Below, piece by piece: positions 8,545 through 14,003 of a stretch of DNA of 14,003 nucleotides. The stretch's first letter is position 1. Each line of letters opens with the position of its first letter. A program made the position numbers and the translations under genes. The stretch comes from CAYTCZ01 sp964436315 (GTDB taxonomy: Bacteria; Actinomycetota; Thermoleophilia; Gaiellales; Gaiellaceae). Below the pieces are notes generated by a model that was not told the origin of the DNA, made no database searches, and was given only the letters and a program-made list of their open reading frames with translations. The stretch is from the NCBI GenBank assembly GCA_964436315.1, contig CAYTCZ010000107.1:1-14003 (forward strand), written 5' to 3'.

Positions 8545-10833
8545 ATGGCCGAGAGAGAGCCGACCATTCTCGGCGTGCGCCACCACTCGCCGGCGTGCGC
8601 CCGTCTGGTGCGGCACACCATTCGGACCCGTCGCCCGACCCACGTATTGATCGAGGGGCCGGCCGACATGAACGGCCGCATGGACGAGCTGACCCTCGGC
8701 CACGAGCCGCCGGTCGCGCTCTTCAGCTTCCTGCAAACCGAGGCGCACACACAGGCGGTGTGGTTTCCCTTCTGCAGCTACTCGCCGGAGTGGGTGGCCA
8801 TCCAGGAAGGGCTCGCGGCCGGGGCCCACGTGCGCTTCATCGACCTGCCGGTCTGGTACCGCGAGCCAGTGGGCCCGGACCGGATCGAGAATCGGTACTC
8901 GGACCACGGCGCCCACACGACCGCGTACGTGGAGGCGCTCTGCCAGAAGCTCTCGATGGAGGGCATGGACAACCTCTGGGACCACCTCTTCGAGCAGCCC
9001 CTCGAGCCCGACGAGTTGCGCGAACGGCTGCGTCGGTACTTCGTCCACCTCCGCCCCGCGATGGAGGCGAGCGACGTCCTGCCGCCGCACGAAGACGACG
9101 ACCGGGAGGCGTTCATGGCGCGCCACGTCGCCTGGGCGATGAGCCATGCCGACGCAGAGGTCTTGGTGATCTGTGGTGGCTGGCACGAGCCGGCGCTCGG
9201 GCGCCTGTGGCACGAGGCCGACCCTGCCGACCCACCGACACCGATACCGCCGGACGGGAGCCGCGCGGGGACCTATCTGGTTCCCTACGGCGAGGAACGG
9301 CTCGACTCGTTCGATGGGTACCAGGCCGGCATGCCCTCACCCGGCTGGCACCGGCGGGTGTGGTCGAGCTCGCCCCGTGTGGCTGGCGACGAGGTCCTCG
9401 AGGCGGCGACCAAGCGCCTCCGCGAGAAGCACGTCGCCCTGAGCGCCGCCGACCTGATCGGCGCGACGGCCATGACCGAGGGGCTCATGCGGCTTCGTGG
9501 GCATCGCGAACCGACTCGGGCCGATCTGCTCGACGGCCTCGCCGCGGCGGTGCTCGACGACGCCCAGAGCGAGCCCTTTCCCTGGAACCGTCGGAGCGGT
9601 GTCGGGAGCGCGACCGACCCACGCCTTCGGGAGGTGCTGCGCATCATGCGTGGCGACGCACGCGGTCGGCTGGCCGCAGGGACGCCCGCGCCCCCGTTGG
9701 TCGCCGACGTCGAGGCCACACTCGTCGGGCACCAGGAGCGGATGCTCGGAGCGCTCGGGCGCTCACCGCGTGCTCTGACCTTGGCGATCACGGAGCCGGA
9801 GGCTCGCGAGCTCTCGGTGTTCCTCCACCGGCTGCGGGTGCTCCGCGTGCCGGGGTTCGAACGCAGGAGTGGACCCGCGTGGCCCACCGACGGGACGCTC
9901 GTGGAGAGCTGGCAGGTGTGGGACGACCTCGATCGCAGCGCGGCCCTGGTCGAGGCCTCCGTGCACGGAGGGACACTCCCGCTCGCCACGCGCGAGAAGC
10001 TACGCCGCCAGGGCGGAGACATCGACGCGCTCATCGCCACGGTCGGCGACGCGGTGCTGGCGGATCTCCCCGAGCTCGCGGAGCTCTTGGTGCGGGAGCT
10101 CCACGCGCAGGTGGCGACCGAAGGACGCGTGGGTCCTCTCGGCGACGCCCTCGACCGGTTGCTCGCACTCTATCGCCACGACGTGCTCTTCGGGGTGGCC
10201 GGCAGCGTATCCGTCCTCGCGCTGATGGACGCGATCGTCTCGCGGCTCGCGTGGGTGATCGAAGGGATGAGTGGTGGCACTCCCGATGACGGCGGCACGG
10301 TGCGAGCTGTGACCGCGCTTCGCGATGCTTGCCGGCACGCGCCGCTCGCGGACATCGAGCGGGTGCACGCGGTGATGCACCGGAGGCTCGCGGACGATGA
10401 GTGTCCGCCGGTGCTGGTCGGCGCGGCGCTGGGATTGCTGTGGAGCGAGGGGCTCGTGGACCACGAGGCTGGCCTCACGGCGTTGCGTGCTCACGCCGAG
10501 CCGGAGCGACTCGGGGTCTTCCTGCAGGGGCTCTTCCCGCTCGCGCGAGCCGAGGTGCGCGACGAGCCCGCCGTGGTGACCACCCTCGACGATTTGCTCC
10601 GTCGCCTCGGTGAAGAAGCGTTCCTGGTCGCGCTGCCCACCCTCCGGCAGGCCTTCGCCGCGTTCCCCACCCGCGAGCGCGCCCAGCTCGCCGAGGCCTT
10701 GGTCGGTCGCTTGGGCCCAGAAGCGCGGACCGTCGTCGACCGACTGCCCGCCGCTCCGGCGACCCTCGTGGCGGCGCGGCAGCTCGAGGCGGCGGTCGAC
10801 GCGTTGCTCGCGGCGGAAGGGCTCGGAGAATGA
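8545..10833 (+). CDS. yehM: DUF5682 family protein, YehM-like; possible TraB/Tiki-type hydrolase fold
   Basis: A 762-residue protein starting at ATG 8545, just after the ATPase stop. The conserved N-terminal module (about 1-260) begins within ten residues of this start with L-G-V-R-H-H-S-P-A (8-17 region), followed by V-L-I-E-G-P (34-39), a P-F-C-S-Y-S-P-E segment (75-82), R-F-I-D-L-P (97-102) and I-C-G-G-W-H-E-P-A (209-217). These features match the DUF5682/YehM family. I also see two GxxH motifs (Gly10-His13 and Gly211-His214) with Glu37 between them, an arrangement that recalls TraB/PrgY/Tiki/EreA-type metal-dependent hydrolases; this is inference. The rest (about 270-762) is mostly helical and unrecognised. 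No signal peptide or membrane helix is apparent. It sits between the ATPase and the VWA gene and overlaps the latter by ATGA, so the proteins are probably made together. It could be the effector of the complex; its function has not been shown. Confidence 0.88.
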   Translation: MAEREPTILGVRHHSPACARLVRHTIRTRRPTHVLIEGPADMNGRMDELTLGHEPPVALFSFLQTEAHTQAVWFPFCSYSPEWVAIQEGLAAGAHVRFIDLPVWYREPVGPDRIENRYSDHGAHTTAYVEALCQKLSMEGMDNLWDHLFEQPLEPDELRERLRRYFVHLRPAMEASDVLPPHEDDDREAFMARHVAWAMSHADAEVLVICGGWHEPALGRLWHEADPADPPTPIPPDGSRAGTYLVPYGEERLDSFDGYQAGMPSPGWHRRVWSSSPRVAGDEVLEAATKRLREKHVALSAADLIGATAMTEGLMRLRGHREPTRADLLDGLAAAVLDDAQSEPFPWNRRSGVGSATDPRLREVLRIMRGDARGRLAAGTPAPPLVADVEATLVGHQERMLGALGRSPRALTLAITEPEARELSVFLHRLRVLRVPGFERRSGPAWPTDGTLVESWQVWDDLDRSAALVEASVHGGTLPLATREKLRRQGGDIDALIATVGDAVLADLPELAELLVRELHAQVATEGRVGPLGDALDRLLALYRHDVLFGVAGSVSVLALMDAIVSRLAWVIEGMSGGTPDDGGTVRAVTALRDACRHAPLADIERVHAVMHRRLADDECPPVLVGAALGLLWSEGLVDHEAGLTALRAHAEPERLGVFLQGLFPLARAEVRDEPAVVTTLDDLLRRLGEEAFLVALPTLRQAFAAFPTRERAQLAEALVGRLGPEARTVVDRLPAAPATLVAARQLEAAVDALLAAEGLGE
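10815..10820 (+). promoter_or_regulatory. Ribosome binding site for the VWA gene
   Basis: GGAAGG at 10815-10820 lies in the last codons of the DUF5682 gene, 9 bases before ATG 10830. It supports the start that overlaps the upstream stop codon as ATGA (10830-10833). Confidence 0.5.
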
Positions 10834-11927
10834 GCGGCGACCCCAACCTCTGGCGCTGGCGCCTCGTGCTGGGGCAACCCGCCGAGAGCGCGATGGGGCA
10901 GAGCCTCGATGCCCGCGGTACGCAGGCCGACGAGGCCCTCGAGTGGCTCTACGGCGAGGGCCGTGAAGGTGGAGATGGCGCGTCGGTGCTCAGCGTCCCC
11001 GAGTGGCTCGATCGCATCCATACGCTCTTTCCCAGGCAGACCGTCGAGCGTCTGGAGAAGGACGCGGTCGAGGTCTACGGCATCGACGAGATCGTCACCG
11101 ACCCCGAGGTGCTCGGTCGCGCGGAGCCGAACGAGGCGCTCCTCGGCGCGGTCCTCAAGACCAAGCATCTGATGAACCCGGAGCTCCTGGAGCTCGCTCG
11201 CGAGCTCATCCGGCGCGTCGTGCAGCGGCTGATGGACGAGCTCACCAAGGAGATTCGCTCGGTGTTCAGCGGCGCCATCGACCGCCGCCGCCGGAGCCCC
11301 CTGAAGGTCGCCAAGAACCTCGACCTGCGTCAGACGTTGCGCACGAACCTGAAGCACTACGACGGGGAGGCGAAGAAGGTGCTCGTCGAACGTGCGCTCT
11401 TCTTCTCGCGCACGCGGCGCCAGGGCGAGCGATGGCAGGTGATCCTGCTCGTCGATCAGAGCGGCTCGATGATGGACTCGGTGATCCACAGCGCGGTCAC
11501 CGCCGCGTGCCTCTGGGGGCTTCCGAGCGTGCGCACCCATCTCTGCATCTTCGACACCGAAGTGGTGGACCTGAGCGACGCCGTCACCGACCCGGTGGAG
11601 ACCTTGATGAAGGTGCAGCTCGGCGGAGGTACCGACATCGCCAAGGCGGTCGGCTACGGCGCGGGCCTGGTCGAGTCCCCGGACCGGACGATCTTCGTCA
11701 TCATCAGCGACTTCTACGAGGGCGGCTCCGAGTGGCAGCTCGTTCAGCGGGTGAAGGCGCTCGCGGAGTCGGGGGTGCATGTGCTGGCTCTCGGTGCCCT
11801 CGACCGGGAGGCGTTCCCGGCATGGAACAAGGAGACCGCGCAACGGCTGGCGCAGGTCGGTGCCCACGCGGGCGCGATGACCCCCGCCGAGCTGGCGAGC
11901 TTCATCGCCGAAAAGGTCCGCGGATGA
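10830..11927 (+). CDS. yehP: VWA (MIDAS) domain protein, YehP-like, MoxR partner
   Basis: A 365-residue protein. Residues 1-195 are helical and charged. A von Willebrand A domain follows at about 201-365. All the classical MIDAS metal-site residues are present: D-Q-S-G-S at 209-213, Thr268 in G-G-G-T-D-I, and Asp294 in I-I-S-D-F. The domain should therefore bind Mg or Mn and engage ligands in a metal-dependent way. An N-terminal helical region plus C-terminal VWA is the architecture of MoxR-associated VWA proteins such as ViaA, and in E. coli this position is occupied by yehP. The expected partner is the MoxR ATPase encoded at 7430-8533. The start codon overlaps the upstream stop (ATGA 10830-10833) and the stop overlaps the next start (ATGA 11924-11927), giving coupling on both sides. 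There is no signal peptide, so it is cytoplasmic. The domain call is firm; the client is unknown. Confidence 0.93.
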   Translation: MSGDPNLWRWRLVLGQPAESAMGQSLDARGTQADEALEWLYGEGREGGDGASVLSVPEWLDRIHTLFPRQTVERLEKDAVEVYGIDEIVTDPEVLGRAEPNEALLGAVLKTKHLMNPELLELARELIRRVVQRLMDELTKEIRSVFSGAIDRRRRSPLKVAKNLDLRQTLRTNLKHYDGEAKKVLVERALFFSRTRRQGERWQVILLVDQSGSMMDSVIHSAVTAACLWGLPSVRTHLCIFDTEVVDLSDAVTDPVETLMKVQLGGGTDIAKAVGYGAGLVESPDRTIFVIISDFYEGGSEWQLVQRVKALAESGVHVLALGALDREAFPAWNKETAQRLAQVGAHAGAMTPAELASFIAEKVRG

Positions 11928-13933
11928 GAGCGGACCTCCTGGCGCTCTCGCCCGACAAGCTCGCCGCGCTCGCCAACCGTGGGCTGGTGAAGCGCGCGCA
12001 GAAGATGCTCGCGAAGGGCGACGCGCCGCGCCTCGAGCGTGACGGCGACACGGTGATCGCCCACTTCGACGAAGCCAAGGGGAGCATTCGTACGGAGCTC
12101 CCGGTCGGTGTGCCACTCGTCGACTGCCCGTGCAGCTGTGGCGCGACCAAGGTCTGTCGACACCGCGTCGGGGCGGTGCTCGCGTACCAGGCCGAGGTCG
12201 ACGATTCGGGGGAGGAACGATCGGTCGTCGATTGGTCGCCCGGTGCCTTCGACGACGAGGCTCTCGCGTCTCGGCTCGGCAAGCGGACGATGGCGCGCGC
12301 CAACCGGCGGCTGAACCAGGGGTACGTGGCGCGGCTCCGCCGGCCCACCCCGGGCGACGACGCGCCGACGGCGGCGCTGGAGACTTGCTCGGTGCGCTTC
12401 TTGGTGCCTCACGACCTGGCCCACGTGCGCTGCGATTGCTCCATCGGTCTGGATTGCGAGCACGTGGCGTTGGCGGTGTGGGCGTTCCGCGAGGGCGACC
12501 TGAACCCGCAGCCCCAGCAGATCGTCGAGGTCTCGGGGAAGGGCCACGACCACGCGGCGGACATCTTCGAGCCGGCGATGCACGTGAGCCGTCAGGTGCT
12601 CCTCGATGGGGTCGAAGGCGCGAGCCCGTCGCTCCGCACGGCGTTCGCGCGAGCGCGGGAGGCGTTCCTCGCGGCGAAGATGGTCTGGCCTGCGGATCTC
12701 GTGGAAGAGCTCGAGGAGTTGCTGGTCCTCTATCACGGCTGGTCCGAGAGCTATGGCGTCGAGGCGGTTGCTCGCCGATTGACCGAGCTTCACGCCCGCG
12801 TCCTGGCGGCACGCAGCGAGGGGCGGACGCCGAGGCGTGTCGTACTCGGCATGGGCCAAGCGCCCGAGACGGCGCTGCAGCAGGTCCGGCTCCTCGGGCT
12901 CGGCGCGCGAGTGGAGCGGGTCAAGGACCGGTTGAAGGCCCGCCTCTTCTTCGCGGACCCTAAGGGTAACAACGTGCTCGTCTGGGAGCGCGAGTGGGAC
13001 CGCGAAGGCACCACCGACGACCCCTACGGTGGCCAACCGACGACGATCGAGCGAGACGCGACGTGGATCGCAGAGCGCCGCCAGCTCGACGTGAGCCTGC
13101 GGGCGCTCGCGGCGTCGCAGATCGTCACCCAGAAGCTCCACCGGCGTGCCAACGGTCGCATCCGGTTCGGCCGCAGCCGCACGAGCAAGCCGAGCGTGGC
13201 TCCCCAAGCCGGGCGATGGGCAGAGCTGCTCACGCCGCCGCTGCTGGTGTCCGACCTGCGCGAGGAGCTCGAGCGCCGCCGAAGCGCACCGCCGCGCCAT
13301 CTTCGCCCTCGGCTGCTGGCCCACTCGGTGCGCGCAATCGCCATCGGTGAGGTGCTCGACGTGGGGTTCCGGTCGGCCCGCGGCGCGCTCTCCATTCTCG
13401 CGCTGGATCTCTCGGGCAACGAGCTGACGATCGAAATCCCGAAGCGCGTGGAGACCCCCCACGCGATCGACTCGTCGCTGCGGGCGGTGGAGGGAGGGCT
13501 TCGCTTCGTCAGTGGTTCTCTCGAACGCGAGCGGCGCGGTTGGGTCGTGGAGCCGCTCGCTCTCGTTGGCGATGGCCTGACGGTTCCCGACTTCGCCAGG
13601 GCGGATCGTGCGCCGCTGCCACCACCCGTGCTCGAGCGGGGCGCTGAGGATCCGTTGGCGGCCGCGTTGCGGTCGGCGAGGGGGCGACTCGATGGGATGG
13701 TTCAGCCTGGCCTGCGGCGCGAGCTGCGGTCGCTGGCCCCGCTCCGCGAGCTCGCGCGTGAGCTTGAGCGGGTCGGGTTGGTGAAGGCCGCAGGGAGCGT
13801 GGAGGCCCTCGTCGAAGCGCTCGACCGGCTGGCATCGGGCACGGACGAGGACGCGAGCCTCGCCTGGCTCCAGGCGAGCCTCCGGGTGGACCTCTCGCTC
13901 GAGGCGCTGGGCGAGAGCGGCGTCAGCGTCTGA
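11924..13933 (+). CDS. yehQ: SWIM zinc-finger protein, YehQ-like, with two C-x-C...C-x-H clusters
   Basis: A 669-residue protein starting at ATG 11924, which overlaps the upstream stop; a weak AAGG at 11913-11916 lies 7 bases before it. A longer in-frame opening back to 11003 lies wholly inside the VWA gene and is rejected. The N-terminus carries a SWIM-type zinc finger: Cys68-x-Cys70, then Cys78-x-His80, with an extra Cys72 between, followed by a helix (R-V-G-A-V-L-A-Y). A second cluster with the same spacing logic, Cys170-x-Cys172 and Cys178-x-His180, is followed by a similar helix (V-A-L-A-V-W-A-F). SWIM fingers bind DNA or proteins and occur in MULE transposases, SWI2/SNF2-type ATPases and MEKK1. 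Residues about 200-669 are unrecognised: a helical stretch to about 300, a mixed region with many basic residues at about 305-410, and a helical C-terminus. It is the last gene of the cluster and matches the place of yehQ in E. coli. It is probably a DNA- or protein-binding subunit of the system. Confidence 0.88.
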   Translation: MRADLLALSPDKLAALANRGLVKRAQKMLAKGDAPRLERDGDTVIAHFDEAKGSIRTELPVGVPLVDCPCSCGATKVCRHRVGAVLAYQAEVDDSGEERSVVDWSPGAFDDEALASRLGKRTMARANRRLNQGYVARLRRPTPGDDAPTAALETCSVRFLVPHDLAHVRCDCSIGLDCEHVALAVWAFREGDLNPQPQQIVEVSGKGHDHAADIFEPAMHVSRQVLLDGVEGASPSLRTAFARAREAFLAAKMVWPADLVEELEELLVLYHGWSESYGVEAVARRLTELHARVLAARSEGRTPRRVVLGMGQAPETALQQVRLLGLGARVERVKDRLKARLFFADPKGNNVLVWEREWDREGTTDDPYGGQPTTIERDATWIAERRQLDVSLRALAASQIVTQKLHRRANGRIRFGRSRTSKPSVAPQAGRWAELLTPPLLVSDLREELERRRSAPPRHLRPRLLAHSVRAIAIGEVLDVGFRSARGALSILALDLSGNELTIEIPKRVETPHAIDSSLRAVEGGLRFVSGSLERERRGWVVEPLALVGDGLTVPDFARADRAPLPPPVLERGAEDPLAAALRSARGRLDGMVQPGLRRELRSLAPLRELARELERVGLVKAAGSVEALVEALDRLASGTDEDASLAWLQASLRVDLSLEALGESGVSV

Positions 13934-13941
13934 CGCGGCGA

Positions 13942-14003
13942 TCAGCCGCCGGCGAGCGGCTCGAGGACCTTCTGGATGAAGGCCGGCGGCGGGATGAACC
14001 GCA
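13942..14003 (-). CDS. C-terminal end of a probable convergent gene (partial)
   Basis: Read on the minus strand, the right edge gives an open frame entering the window and ending at a TGA whose complement is 13942-13944. The visible residues are RFIPPPAFIQKVLEPLAGG. Nearly all codons end in G or C, like those of the complete genes. Its stop lies 8 bases from the stop of the SWIM gene, a typical convergent arrangement that would mark the end of the operon. The fragment is too short to identify. The competing view is a plus-strand start at ATG 13976, which has a GAGGA 8 bases upstream but reads as a less protein-like Gly-rich peptide. Confidence 0.42.
   Translation of the reverse strand, partial: RFIPPPAFIQKVLEPLAGG
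13944..13961. terminator. Possible short GC-rich hairpin at the convergent gene end
   Basis: AGCCGC (13944-13949) and GCGGCT (13956-13961) are perfect inverted repeats around a 6-base loop, 10 bases after the stop of the SWIM gene. There is no T-run on either side, and the hairpin overlaps the last codons of the probable convergent gene. It could help end transcription from either side, but 6-bp GC palindromes are common in DNA of this composition, so support is weak. Confidence 0.22.

Larger units (their letters stand above)
116..13933 (+). other. Predicted six-gene yeh-type operon (DUF4132, WGR-DUF4132, MoxR, DUF5682, VWA, SWIM)
   Basis: Six plus-strand genes are separated by 57, 3, 11, -4 and -4 bases. 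The tight spacing from 3692 onward supports a single transcript; the 57-base gap at 3635-3691 could hold an internal promoter, but none is convincing. Gene content and order match the E. coli yehI-L-M-P-Q locus as I recall it, with an added DUF4132 paralogue at the front. A common process is inferred from this conserved linkage, with MoxR-VWA as the ATPase core. Confidence 0.75.

Noticed and set aside
8595..10289. 564-codon plus-strand open frame in another frame of the DUF5682 gene
   Set aside because: Its Arg/Ala/Gly/Pro-rich translation is typical of an off-frame reading in GC-rich DNA, and the DUF5682 frame carries the conserved motifs. The plus-strand frames at 483-1490 and 1123-2088 are rejected for the same reason.
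11003..11923. 307-codon N-terminal extension of the SWIM gene
   Set aside because: It lies entirely within the VWA gene in another frame, and its translation is Arg/Gly/Ala-rich with no domain. The start at 11924 fits the ATGA overlap.
10491..12812. 773-codon minus-strand open frame over the DUF5682/VWA/SWIM junctions, and a similar one at 11744-13462
   Set aside because: Their low-complexity Arg/Pro/Ala or Arg/Glu/Leu translations lie opposite well-supported VWA and SWIM domains.
13976..14003. Possible plus-strand gene start (ATG 13976 with GAGGA upstream)
   Set aside because: Only nine codons are visible and they are Gly-rich. The minus-strand reading of the same bases is a more protein-like C-terminus with a stop placed just after the SWIM gene. 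It cannot be settled without sequence beyond the edge.
1..14003. tRNA, rRNA, CRISPR arrays, insertion sequences, attachment sites, long direct repeats
   Set aside because: Scanning by eye found no cloverleaf-like gaps, repeat-spacer patterns, transposase-like proteins or flanking inverted repeats, and there is almost no non-coding space to hold them.

Overview
This is a very GC-rich (about 70% by eye), almost fully coding stretch of bacterial chromosome. Its codons end overwhelmingly in G or C. TTA, CTA and TCA codons are so scarce that antisense frames stay open for over 1,600 codons. Base composition and the style of the proteins suggest a high-GC soil or marine bacterium, perhaps a myxobacterium-like (Myxococcota) lineage. 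That assignment is an inference; there is no rRNA or other phylogenetic marker here.

Layout: the last 17 codons of an unidentified plus-strand gene (1-54) are followed by six complete plus-strand genes packed head to tail from 116 to 13933. In order they encode a DUF4132 protein without a WGR domain (116-3634), a WGR + DUF4132 protein (3692-7426), a MoxR-type AAA+ ATPase (YehL type, 7430-8533), a DUF5682 protein (YehM type, 8545-10833), a VWA/MIDAS protein (YehP type, 10830-11927) and a SWIM zinc-finger protein (YehQ type, 11924-13933). A convergent minus-strand gene probably begins to appear at 13942. The largest non-coding gaps are only 61 and 57 bases, so no stretch over 300 bases lacks a gene.

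The content and order match, from memory, the Escherichia coli yehI-yehL-yehM-yehP-yehQ cluster, whose biochemical role is not established. The last four genes are joined by a 3-base gap, an 11-base gap and two ATGA stop/start overlaps, so they are very likely co-transcribed and partly translationally coupled. A reasonable working model is a MoxR ATPase partnered with a VWA protein, as in other MoxR-VWA pairs (RavA-ViaA, CbbQ-CbbO, NorQ-NorD). This pair would remodel or activate a target, with DUF5682, the SWIM protein and the large helical-repeat DUF4132 proteins as effectors, adaptors or sensors. WGR domains are known from PARP proteins as DNA-break-binding or protein-contacting modules, and SWIM fingers bind DNA or protein, so a nucleic-acid-linked stress or conflict role is possible but unproven.

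The points most worth a second look are the tandem DUF4132 paralogues with only one WGR domain, paired GxxH motifs in the DUF5682 protein that resemble TraB/Tiki-type hydrolases, two SWIM-like C-x-C...C-x-H clusters in the YehQ-type protein, and a non-canonical acidic Walker B (E-E rather than D-E) in the ATPase. No RNA genes, mobile elements, CRISPR arrays or long repeats were seen.
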